Assembly: GCA_016281055.1 (NCBI GenBank) | Contig: JAEEHW010000108.1 | Location: 25,717 to 89,716 of the forward strand | Source of the DNA: Prevotella sp. | GTDB lineage: Bacteria; Bacteroidota; Bacteroidia; Bacteroidales; Bacteroidaceae | DNA length: 64,000 nucleotides | Reading direction: 5' to 3' | Shown: positions 7,671 through 16,381 of the stretch, piece by piece | Numbering within the stretch: position 1 is the first letter of the stretch | Layout: each line of letters opens with the position of its first letter | Position numbers and translations under genes: made by a program | The notes under the pieces: model-generated | The model's input: the letters and a program-made list of their open reading frames with translations, nothing else | Databases searched by the model: none | What the model was told of the DNA's origin: nothing

Positions 7671-10376
7671 ATGTCTAACAAACAACTACCCTATCATTTT
7701 ATCAAGACGCTGATACTCTTGATATTGTTTTCATGTGCGCAGACATCACTGGCGCAATTCAATTCTGCTCCTGCATTCCCAGGGGCTGAAGGCTTCGGTC
7801 GCTACACCACCGGTGGACGCGGCGGACAGGTAATCCATGTGACAAACCTCAACGACGATGGCGAAGGTTCTCTGCGTGAAGCAATAAAGACAAATGGAGC
7901 ACGCATCATCGTGTTCGACGTGGCCGGCATAATAGAACTGCAGTCGGACCTGAAGATAGAGAAGGACAACTGCACCATACTGGGACAGACGGCACCGGGC
8001 GACGGCATCTGCCTCAGGAACTATACTTTCCACATCAATGCCAACAACGTCATCGTGCGTTACATCCGCTGTCGCATGGGCGATACGGAAAAGAACGATA
8101 ACGATGCCATGTCGGCAAGTCACAAGACGGGAAGCTATAAGCAAAACATCATCATTGACCACTGCTCGGTGTCATGGTGCGTGGATGAGTGCGCCTCATT
8201 CTACGGCAACGAGTTCTTCACACTGCAGTGGTGCATACTCTCTGAGTCGCTGCGCAACTCCGTACACGACAAAGGCAGTCACGGCTACGGCGGCATCTGG
8301 GGCGGCGACAAAGCGGCTTTCCATCACAACCTCCTGGCTCACCATGACTCACGCAACCCGCGCTTCGACCACGGCTATTTATCTGAGCAGGACGGCATCG
8401 TTGACTATGTGAACAATGTGGTTTACAACTGGGGAAGCAACTCCACCTACGGCGGTGAGAACAAGCCAGGACTTCAGCCGAAGAAGTTTAACATGATAAA
8501 CAACTACTACAAGCCGGGACCGTACACCCTGACGACTTCAAAATATAACCGTCTGCTTAACCCTACAACCAGTTGTGGAAACTGCAGCAGCAACAAAATA
8601 GACATAGTGCCGGGCAAGTTCTATATCAACGGCAATAAGGTGAACGGCGCAACCGTCACCCTAAACACTTCATCCACAGGTTGCAACAACATCGATTTCG
8701 ACAGTGGATATGACTTTTCAGCCTTCAGAACCAACTGCATATCAAACTACCGCTACATATCGTCTTACGTGGATTTCGACATGTACAACACCATATCGCT
8801 CCACTCTGCCGACAATGCTTTCGCAAAGACCGTGGCATACGCAGGCGCAAGCCTCAGCCGCGATGCTATTGACACTCGCATAGCAACAGAGACGACCAAC
8901 GGCACTGCCACATATGGCGGTAGCAACGGTTCTACCAACGGTCTCATCGACACACAGAGCGACGTGGACGGATGGCCTACATACAGCGGTACGCCAAAGA
9001 CAGACACCGACAATGACGGAATACCTGACGACTGGGAGACGGCACACGGACTGTCAAACTCTGTAAACAACGCAGCAACATACATGCTCGACTCTCGCGG
9101 TTACTACACCGACCTTGAGGTATATGCCAACTCCCTCGTGGAGAGCATCACCAAGGCAGAACGCGCCGATGCCACAGAATCTTTCGAGGAGTATTATCCT
9201 CTTGACGAGCAGGGAAGTTCCACAGATGACATTAGCGGAACATTCTTCTCTATGACAACAACAGCGACGAGTGATGTCACAGTAAATGGCAAGTCAACCA
9301 TAAACCTTGCAGACTATGCCACAATAACAGGAGGCACCGCTTCACTGTATAACGGTCACAACGATGCAAAAGTCTATATAAAGTCAACAGGAATTACTCT
9401 GGGAGGTTCTGGCAACTCTTATGTAAAGATAGAACTTGACCACGCACTGCAGGCTGGCGACATACTGACCACAACAGGCGGTGATGGAGGTCATCTCGCC
9501 ACAGCATACACCAACGAATCAACGAACAACATCAGCGGCAACACATTCGTGTTTACAGATGATTTCACTGGTGTCAGAACGCTTTACATCATGCGTGGTG
9601 CATCACCATATCCTACTTTCTCATCCGTCACCATAACACGTCCAAGTACAACCTGTGCATTGACAGACGGCGAGGAATATACAGCAACGTCTGACACGGA
9701 GTATGAGGAAGTGACATTCACCAAGACTTTCAGCGCTACACTGGCCGGCAAATGGACGGCCCTCTATGTGCCTTTCGCCATCGACATCGCTGACTATACG
9801 GACTTGTTCGACATTGCAGAGATAACGGCATTCACACCATACCGCGACACAAACAATGACGGCGTTGTAAATGATGAGGACGACGACATGCTGATAGTGA
9901 CAAAGATCAAGAGCGGCGCCACACAGCCTAACATGCCGTATCTCATCAGGGCTAAGACAGCGGGAGACATCACCATCATCCCAGTGAACAACACAACATA
10001 CGCCGCCACAAACGGTCAGAAGGTATGCCAGACCAACAAAGCGACATACACCTTCACTGGCCTCAACCATTCGGTGGTTGCCAACTCTACCAACAACTAC
10101 TATTACATGTCGAACGGCAGCATCAGTCACCGCACATCGGGCGAGACAACGATAAAGCCCAACCGCTGGTATATGACTGTAAGCAACGCTAACAATGCAA
10201 AGGCATCTTTCGGCATCGCCGTAATAGACGAAGACGAAGCCACTGGCATTTCTCTCAACAAAGAGGTGCAGAGGCTTTCACATGATGTCATACACTCTGT
10301 AAACGGTATGCGAATGAACAGCAGCAAGAACTTACCGGCAGGCATTTACATAAAGAACAACAAAAAAACATTGTGA
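7671..10376 (+). CDS. Exported pectate lyase, PL1 family, with C-terminal sorting-type tail
   Basis: Predicted secreted or surface enzyme that cleaves polygalacturonan by beta-elimination. The 901 residues begin with an export signal (~1-28; LFSC near residue 22 could also be a lipobox). The PL1 parallel beta-helix spans ~30-430: PGAEGFGRYTTGGRGG at its start, NCTILGQTAPGDGICL, IIIDHCSVSWCVDE and YNWGSNSTYGGE are typical of Bacteroidetes PL1 enzymes. A calcium-binding thrombospondin-3-like loop, DTDNDGIPDDWE, lies near 444-455. Two further beta-rich regions follow, and the tail (VNGMRMNSSKNLPAGIYIKN) looks like a type A T9SS sorting signal. It is probably co-transcribed with two tiny ORFs, the first of which starts two bases after its stop codon. 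The substrate preference within pectin cannot be read from sequence. Confidence 0.88.
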   Translation: MSNKQLPYHFIKTLILLILFSCAQTSLAQFNSAPAFPGAEGFGRYTTGGRGGQVIHVTNLNDDGEGSLREAIKTNGARIIVFDVAGIIELQSDLKIEKDNCTILGQTAPGDGICLRNYTFHINANNVIVRYIRCRMGDTEKNDNDAMSASHKTGSYKQNIIIDHCSVSWCVDECASFYGNEFFTLQWCILSESLRNSVHDKGSHGYGGIWGGDKAAFHHNLLAHHDSRNPRFDHGYLSEQDGIVDYVNNVVYNWGSNSTYGGENKPGLQPKKFNMINNYYKPGPYTLTTSKYNRLLNPTTSCGNCSSNKIDIVPGKFYINGNKVNGATVTLNTSSTGCNNIDFDSGYDFSAFRTNCISNYRYISSYVDFDMYNTISLHSADNAFAKTVAYAGASLSRDAIDTRIATETTNGTATYGGSNGSTNGLIDTQSDVDGWPTYSGTPKTDTDNDGIPDDWETAHGLSNSVNNAATYMLDSRGYYTDLEVYANSLVESITKAERADATESFEEYYPLDEQGSSTDDISGTFFSMTTTATSDVTVNGKSTINLADYATITGGTASLYNGHNDAKVYIKSTGITLGGSGNSYVKIELDHALQAGDILTTTGGDGGHLATAYTNESTNNISGNTFVFTDDFTGVRTLYIMRGASPYPTFSSVTITRPSTTCALTDGEEYTATSDTEYEEVTFTKTFSATLAGKWTALYVPFAIDIADYTDLFDIAEITAFTPYRDTNNDGVVNDEDDDMLIVTKIKSGATQPNMPYLIRAKTAGDITIIPVNNTTYAATNGQKVCQTNKATYTFTGLNHSVVANSTNNYYYMSNGSISHRTSGETTIKPNRWYMTVSNANNAKASFGIAVIDEDEATGISLNKEVQRLSHDVIHSVNGMRMNSSKNLPAGIYIKNNKKTL

Positions 10377-10377
10377 A

Positions 10378-10539
10378 ATGATGAAAAAGAATTGCCACTA
10401 CATACAACCAAACATCAAGGTTTTCAAGACAAGCCATGCAACGATAATGGCGGCATCGGCCATCGAAGTAACAGAGAACGGAGAGGCCGACGCAAAGGCT
10501 GCCAATTACTTCATGATGGAGGACGAGGACGAGGAATAA
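10378..10539 (+). CDS. Small acidic-tailed peptide 1, unknown function
   Basis: A 53-residue ORF starting two bases after the stop of the pectate lyase, which suggests translational coupling. It begins MMKKNCHYIQPNIKVFKTS, continues HATIMAASAIEVTENGEAD, and ends in an acidic run MMEDEDEE. It has no signal peptide or membrane segment. It aligns without gaps to the next small ORF: Y..P.(I/L).(V/I).(K/R), then (I/L)(M/L)(A/S).S, then an acidic tail. Similar short YxxPxxxV proteins are, as I recall, scattered in Prevotella and Bacteroides genomes without assigned function. A leader/core peptide or secretion-linked cofactor are possibilities only. Confidence 0.6.
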   Translation: MMKKNCHYIQPNIKVFKTSHATIMAASAIEVTENGEADAKAANYFMMEDEDEE

Positions 10540-10605
10540 TAACATTCCTCGCAAGACACGGCTATATGCTACACTCAAGAAATACATTTTAAAAAAACGA
10601 TAACC

Positions 10606-10758
10606 ATGAAGAAAAAAGAGTACACTATTCCAACATTGGTGATAGTCAGATCCAGACCAGTGAGATTGCTGAGTGAATCTGGCGACCTTACCAACCAAGG
10701 AGATCAGACAACCGGCGACCCCGACGATGACGAGGAGTTTGACGGTTTGTTTGACTGA
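10606..10758 (+). CDS. Small acidic-tailed peptide 2, unknown function
   Basis: A 50-residue ORF 66 bases after peptide 1, starting MKKKEYTIPTLVIVRSRPVR and ending DPDDDEEFDGLFD, with no cysteine. It shares with peptide 1 the lysine-rich start, the Y-x-x-P box, alternating hydrophobic residues, a small serine/alanine-rich turn, and a strongly acidic C-terminus. Two similar peptides in tandem in the same transcript argue that both are real genes. Function is unknown; the right inverted repeat begins about 95 bases downstream. Confidence 0.6.
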   Translation: MKKKEYTIPTLVIVRSRPVRLLSESGDLTNQGDQTTGDPDDDEEFDGLFD

Positions 10759-10852
10759 CATGAAAACACAAACCAAGTGTTTAGAATTAATTATTCATGG
10801 AATTAATACTATTCTCTGCCAGGCACCATAAATTCTCACGAAAGTCACAAGT

Positions 10853-10934
10853 TTTCTCATAAATTAAATTTTATGGAAAAATTCATGATAATTCATGGAA
10901 ATTAATGGTACGCCGTAGGTAAGGATAAATTTCC
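10853..10934 (-). repeat. Right 82-bp inverted repeat flanking the PL1 cassette
   Basis: Reverse complement of 7376-7457 with three mismatches. It contains internal near-palindromes (CATAAATTAAATTTTATG and ATTCATGATAATTCATGG), as expected for a small palindromic intergenic element. It lies about 50 bases before the PL11 gene and could include part of its leader. Confidence 0.8.
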
Positions 10935-10987
10935 ATAAAAATTTAGCTAACTAACTTCTATCAAAACTTTTTATCAAAAAACTAAAA

Positions 10988-13900
10988 ATGAAAAAACATC
11001 TTTTCATATTACTTCTTTTAGCACTGACCGTCGTCACGGCCAATGCACAAAGAAAGACTGACCCGCTGGACCGTGGTCTGGTGGCAGTCAAGGTCTCCAA
11101 CGGAGTATTCGTAAGTTGGCGTCAGCAGGCTGAGGAATACTACGACGTAACGTATAACCTGTATCGTAATGGAACGAAGATAAACAGCGAACCGCTGACA
11201 GTGACAAACTTTACAGATGCCAGTGGTACGACATCGAGCACCTACACAGTAAAGGCAGTAGTAAAAGGTGTAGAGCAAGAAGCATCTGCAGCAAAGAGCG
11301 TATGGGCTAACGATTATCTTGAGATCACACCACAACATCCTTCAGCCATTCACTCTACACTTGTTCCTAACGATGCCTGCGCTGCTGACGTTGACGGCGA
11401 CGGACAAGTGGAGATACTCATCAAGTATGACAACAAGAATGAGGTGGACAATGCCATGCAGAAGAACGGCTGGTACAATGAGCACACCATCTTCGAGGTA
11501 ATGAACCTTGACGGTTCGGTACGCTGGTGGGTGAACTGCGGTCCAAACATGGGTGACTTCCAAAACAACGAACAGAACATCGTGGGCTACGACTGGGACC
11601 AGGACGGCAAGGCTGAGGTGCTCATGCGACTGGAGGAAGGTTCCACCATACACATGTCTAACGGCACAACATATCAGATAGGAGCCGACGGACAAAACGG
11701 CACTGCATGGACAAACTATCGTGAACCACGCGGCCTTGCTGCTGGTGCAACTACTGTGGCACTGGCTTTCGGACTTCCAAACAATGCTACGGCCACAGCT
11801 GCAGACGACTGGGTTACCACAAGCATTCAGAACGGTGTATTGTATGCCACGACTACAGCCAACGAAACAGAGGGTGACGGTGTGCATGCCACCGGTCGCA
11901 CAACGACAGTCACCGTCAATGACGGAACCAATGAAACAGAATACTCTATATTCCAGTTAGACAAGACAGCAAGGTCAGTGGAATGGTTCACTCACTATGG
12001 CAAGGAGTTCCTTGTATATTGCAATGGCGAGACTGGTGAAATATACGACATCATTGATTTCCCATGCGCCCGACTGGAAAGCGACGAGACTGACCTGAAT
12101 GCTGCATGGGGTGACGGCTATGGCCACCGCTCAAGCAAATACTTCTATGGTGCTCCTTATCTTGACGGACGCAATCCGAGCATATTCGTGGGACGCGGTA
12201 TATACACACGCCACAAGTTCGTGGCTCTCGACGTGAACAAGAACACTCACAAACTCTCTGAGCGCTGGCGCTGGATGAACAATTCCAACGGTCCATGGAA
12301 GGGACAGGGCTACCACAACTACGCCATCGTTGACGTGGACTGGGACGGCCGCGACGAGATAGTATGGGGAAGTATGGTTATCGATGACAACGGTATGGGA
12401 CTGTCAACCACTGGTCTGGGCCACGGCGACTCACAGCATCACGGCGACCTCAATCCGTATGTGCATGGACAGGAGGGTTTCTTCTGTAATGAGGACAACC
12501 CAGGCAACAACTACCGTGACCTCACTACATCAAAGATTTATTATCGTTTCGTGGCTGGCAGAGATGACGGCCGCGCCATTGCCGGCAACTTCAGCAATGA
12601 CATCCCTGGTTCCATCGCTTCAAGTTCTCGCGACTCTGAGAATCCTATCGGCCTGCTGGCAAACGAACACGTTGGCGGATACAGCACAGACGGTATGTCG
12701 CAGAACTTCCGTTGCTACTGGGACGGCGACCTCTGCGAAGAGACATTCGACGGTACTGGTTCACCCAACTATGACGATCATCCAGGTGGTATATATAAGT
12801 TTGGAGTAGGACAGATAAAGGAACTGACAGGTTCGCTGACCAACAACTGGACAAAGGCCACCCCATGCTATATGGGCGACATTCTGGGTGACTGGCGCGA
12901 GGAATTCATCATGCGCACCGCCGCAAACAAAATCCGCATCTACACCACTACCATTGAGACGCCTTGGCGCAACTACTCACTGTGGTACGACCACCAGTAT
13001 CGTAACGCTATGGTATGGCAGATGTGCGGTTACAACCAGACTCCACACGTATCATACTTCCTCGGCGAGATGGAAGGCATCACCGCCGCTCCACCTGCAC
13101 TGACGATGGCAGGACGTACTGAGATTGCCAACGGCGGCACAATCAGCACCACCGACAACACTCTGATTACATGTGAGACAAACGACATGACCGTCAACGT
13201 AGCCAACGGTGCTTCTCCTTATATCTATATAGACAACGCTCCGTCATGGGTACAGGGTTCAGCACCGTCTGAGGCAACATCCATGCAATACGACATCACC
13301 TACAAGTATTACACCCACACACTCACGGGCAGCGCCTTCACCGGCAGCACCCGCATAGTGAAGCAGGGTGACGGTACGCTGAAACTGCCTGATGTAACAC
13401 AGACATACAACGGCAACACCGACGTATGGGGAGGTGCACTTGCCTTCAACGGCACCATGCAGAACAGTCCGCTGTGGATGAACCGCCACACAGCTCTCTA
13501 CACAGCAGGAACATTCAACCAGCCTGTGACCATGGAGTATGGTTCAAGGCTCTACATCAGCGAGACCGCTGCAGAGAACGGTGGATCACCTGAGAATGTT
13601 GACTACCAGAACGCCACATTCAAGACCCTCAACCTACACGAAGGTGCAAGGGTGGTGTTTGACATCAACAAAACAAGAGGACAATATGACAAGCTGACCG
13701 TAGAAAACCTCAACCTGCGCAAGACGGTATGGGAATACGGTCCTGAATACGTTGCACCGGTATTCGAGGTAAACTCTGCCAATTCTAAAATCTCTGTCGG
13801 CACATATCCACTCTGCGATGCAGAGAACATCAGCGGCGACATCAGCGACATCGCCATAGAGAGCGCCACTGGTTTCGCAAGCAACACCGTACAGACACTT

Positions 13901-16261
13901 GAGAATGTGGACGGCACGATATACCTCAACGTGGCATTTGAAAACGAGGCATACATCGGTTCAAAGAATAACATTTCTTCTATCTGGACAGAGTTCTCAC
14001 CGTCATACACGTTAGAGGCAGGAAACAGCTGCGAGTTCAAGTTCACCAACTACGGTGGCAAGAACGATAACTACAACTGGATTCTTGCAGCCGTGAACGG
14101 TGAAGGCCACTCTACCGCTGACCGCGCCGACTATGCTGAATACTTCAGCCTCCGTGCCGACGGCGTGGCACTTGCTCCTGGTCACAGCACCACGGCATCC
14201 AACGTCACGATAACGAAAGACTGGACTGACGATGCTACATTCGTTGCAGATATGGCAGAAGCTGACGTGAACATGACCGTAACATACAGCAACGCACACG
14301 AACTGAACGTGACGGCTGTTATCACTTCCAACACCGGCAACGAGTACAACTTGACCGCAACTTATACAGGTTGCAGCGAAGATGCCCTGACATTGTTCTT
14401 CACCGTTGACCACTCGCACATGACATATCCTGAGGTTACGAGAACAGAGGCTGCACCGCAGGTCAAGATGACGTATGTGAACTATAACGATCCGAACGTT
14501 TCGTATGGTGAGGTAGAAACTGCAGAGACCGGTTACAACAGTGTTTCCAACAGCGTAGGCTTTGCCAAAACAAGCTGGGATGTAAACTTCATCACCTATA
14601 TGCAGGTTGACCTTTCTGAATACAAGGGCAAAGATGCCAAGAACGTATTGCTCACTTTCGATGGTTCGGGAGCCATTGCCGGCACTCGCGCCATGATATT
14701 TGGCGTAGGTTACAACACCAGCACATGGTCAAGTGACATGACATACAACACCGCCGATAAGACCATCACCGTATTGGGCGATGCACAGGGAGGTACGGCA
14801 ACAGAGGAAACAGCATTCGACACCTACACATTCGACATTACCAATGCCTTCACTGCAGATGCTGACGGTGTACTCAACATCATTGCTTACGCAACAATAG
14901 CCGGTGGTGCATACATACAGAACCCATCTGTCAGCATCATATTCGCTGAAGAAAGTGAAACCGTAAGCAACGACCCAACAAACATTGTGAACAGCGGCGA
15001 AGTGCTCTATCAGCAGGACTTTGAAACGGCAAGCACAATCAGCAATGATTGGAGCGCTACCCAGTCTGACCGTTTCTTCTCTGAGCAGGATGACTTGGGT
15101 GATGACACACACTACGGAAAATTCAATGCTCATGCCACGAATGGTAGTACGTTCACATTCTCTGCCCTGCCAAGTGTAGGTGATGGCTATACCACGGCAA
15201 GCGGATATACCCTTGACTTCGACTTTGCTGTAATCCCAACCGATGGTAGCAGTAGTTCTGGTGCCCAGACAGCTGAGTTCAGAATCCTTGACACCGGTAA
15301 TGCAGAACTTTGCTCATGGAAAGTTACAACACAAGCCCATACGGATGCAGCAAACTCAACTGGCACATTCTCTCTCAACCGCACAGAGACAGGCACATTC
15401 ACTGCGAACCTGGAGCCTTACTGGTATCATGTCAATATCAAAGCCTCTGCCGACGGTACATTCATGACCGTGACCGACAAGGCTGCTGGCACATCAGAGG
15501 AATACACCATTAATGAAAATCTGATATATGTTGGCAACTGGACTTATTATACAGGTAAGACATACGGTGGTCTGTGCCTTGACAACATCACACTGAAACA
15601 GCTTGTGCCAGCCGAACTCACACTTTCATCAACAAGTGCCCTGCCTGACTATGAAGAAGGAAGATACAGCACCGTTACCGTTGACCGCAACTTCAAGGTC
15701 GGTTACTCTACGCTCTGTCTGCCGTTCAACATGTCAGTAGAGAAGTTCACTGGCGGCGACACAGAGGCATACGTGGCATACCTGAGCGACGTGACAGACA
15801 AAAACGGTGAATATACCCTGCATTTTGTCAACGCCGCAGAGATAGAAGCCAACCGTCCCTGCATTATTTACCTTAGCAAGGCTCTTGATGCTCCGTCATT
15901 TTCCGACCTTGCCGTACACAGTGCAGAAGCAGGCTATCTCACCGCTGGTTCATGGACTATGACAGGCAACTACACACCGGGGGTTTCAATGTATGGGAAA
16001 TACGGTGTGGCAAACAACGCCAGAATCATGAAGGGCGGCAGCAATTCCACCCTCAACGGTCTGTCTGCCTACATCACCGGACCTGCCAATGCTAATGCAA
16101 AGATTGCATTCGGAAGCATTGACGAGGAAGACACCCCGACAGCAATAAACGCCGTAAACGGTGAAGCATCACTAAAAAACGGAAAGTTTGCTGACAACGA
16201 TGCCATCATAATCAGGCATGGTGACAAGAACTACAGGGTTAGCGGCATAGAAGCTAAATAA
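10988..16261 (+). CDS. Giant rhamnogalacturonan lyase, PL11 type, multidomain
   Basis: Predicted extracellular lyase acting on the rhamnogalacturonan I backbone. Signal peptide 1-20 (VTANAQ). A fibronectin-like domain covers ~25-105. Residues ~110-700 form the PL11 eight-bladed propeller with its typical calcium loops (DVDGDGQVEI near 134, DWDQDGKAEV, DVDWDGRDEI) and GDILGDWREEF. PL11 enzymes are usually about 600-650 residues; here 1757 residues add a ~1000-residue C-terminal extension. This contains a passenger-repeat-like segment (KQGDGTLKLPDVTQTYNGNT, ~795-815), several beta-sandwich regions, and the tail IIIRHGDKNYRVSGIEAK, which resembles a sorting signal different in type from that of the PL1 enzyme. 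Together with the PL1 gene it supports a pectin-degrading locus. No clear -7 element is seen upstream. Confidence 0.87.
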   Translation: MKKHLFILLLLALTVVTANAQRKTDPLDRGLVAVKVSNGVFVSWRQQAEEYYDVTYNLYRNGTKINSEPLTVTNFTDASGTTSSTYTVKAVVKGVEQEASAAKSVWANDYLEITPQHPSAIHSTLVPNDACAADVDGDGQVEILIKYDNKNEVDNAMQKNGWYNEHTIFEVMNLDGSVRWWVNCGPNMGDFQNNEQNIVGYDWDQDGKAEVLMRLEEGSTIHMSNGTTYQIGADGQNGTAWTNYREPRGLAAGATTVALAFGLPNNATATAADDWVTTSIQNGVLYATTTANETEGDGVHATGRTTTVTVNDGTNETEYSIFQLDKTARSVEWFTHYGKEFLVYCNGETGEIYDIIDFPCARLESDETDLNAAWGDGYGHRSSKYFYGAPYLDGRNPSIFVGRGIYTRHKFVALDVNKNTHKLSERWRWMNNSNGPWKGQGYHNYAIVDVDWDGRDEIVWGSMVIDDNGMGLSTTGLGHGDSQHHGDLNPYVHGQEGFFCNEDNPGNNYRDLTTSKIYYRFVAGRDDGRAIAGNFSNDIPGSIASSSRDSENPIGLLANEHVGGYSTDGMSQNFRCYWDGDLCEETFDGTGSPNYDDHPGGIYKFGVGQIKELTGSLTNNWTKATPCYMGDILGDWREEFIMRTAANKIRIYTTTIETPWRNYSLWYDHQYRNAMVWQMCGYNQTPHVSYFLGEMEGITAAPPALTMAGRTEIANGGTISTTDNTLITCETNDMTVNVANGASPYIYIDNAPSWVQGSAPSEATSMQYDITYKYYTHTLTGSAFTGSTRIVKQGDGTLKLPDVTQTYNGNTDVWGGALAFNGTMQNSPLWMNRHTALYTAGTFNQPVTMEYGSRLYISETAAENGGSPENVDYQNATFKTLNLHEGARVVFDINKTRGQYDKLTVENLNLRKTVWEYGPEYVAPVFEVNSANSKISVGTYPLCDAENISGDISDIAIESATGFASNTVQTLENVDGTIYLNVAFENEAYIGSKNNISSIWTEFSPSYTLEAGNSCEFKFTNYGGKNDNYNWILAAVNGEGHSTADRADYAEYFSLRADGVALAPGHSTTASNVTITKDWTDDATFVADMAEADVNMTVTYSNAHELNVTAVITSNTGNEYNLTATYTGCSEDALTLFFTVDHSHMTYPEVTRTEAAPQVKMTYVNYNDPNVSYGEVETAETGYNSVSNSVGFAKTSWDVNFITYMQVDLSEYKGKDAKNVLLTFDGSGAIAGTRAMIFGVGYNTSTWSSDMTYNTADKTITVLGDAQGGTATEETAFDTYTFDITNAFTADADGVLNIIAYATIAGGAYIQNPSVSIIFAEESETVSNDPTNIVNSGEVLYQQDFETASTISNDWSATQSDRFFSEQDDLGDDTHYGKFNAHATNGSTFTFSALPSVGDGYTTASGYTLDFDFAVIPTDGSSSSGAQTAEFRILDTGNAELCSWKVTTQAHTDAANSTGTFSLNRTETGTFTANLEPYWYHVNIKASADGTFMTVTDKAAGTSEEYTINENLIYVGNWTYYTGKTYGGLCLDNITLKQLVPAELTLSSTSALPDYEEGRYSTVTVDRNFKVGYSTLCLPFNMSVEKFTGGDTEAYVAYLSDVTDKNGEYTLHFVNAAEIEANRPCIIYLSKALDAPSFSDLAVHSAEAGYLTAGSWTMTGNYTPGVSMYGKYGVANNARIMKGGSNSTLNGLSAYITGPANANAKIAFGSIDEEDTPTAINAVNGEASLKNGKFADNDAIIIRHGDKNYRVSGIEAK

Positions 16262-16281
16262 TCCGATTTAAGTAAACAAAT

Positions 16282-16320
16282 AGAAACAGCCCGTACCAAG
16301 TGTTGGTACGGGCTGTTTCT
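16282..16320. terminator. Bidirectional terminator hairpin after the PL11 gene
   Basis: Perfect 18-bp stem AGAAACAGCCCGTACCAA with a 3-base loop GTG. It stands between convergent genes, 20 bases after the PL11 stop, and probably ends its transcript although the following T-run is weak. Confidence 0.75.
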
Positions 16321-16341
16321 ATTGTTGGTACTACTTGTACC

Positions 16342-16370
16342 AGCACATGGTACATATGGTACCAAGTGCT
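16342..16370. repeat. Second GTACC-type hairpin between convergent genes
   Basis: AGCACATGGTAC and GTACCAAGTGCT pair over 12 positions with one mismatch around a 5-base loop. It shares the TGGTACC core with the preceding terminator, and another TTGGTAC/GTACCA pair lies between them, so several alternative folds are possible. It may terminate the minus-strand gene ending at 16382. Confidence 0.5.
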
Positions 16371-16381
16371 GATACTATTTA

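Noticed and set aside
7376..10934. Complete transposon bounded by the 82-bp inverted repeats
   Set aside because: No transposase, integrase or target-site duplication could be found; kept only as a finding about the repeats.
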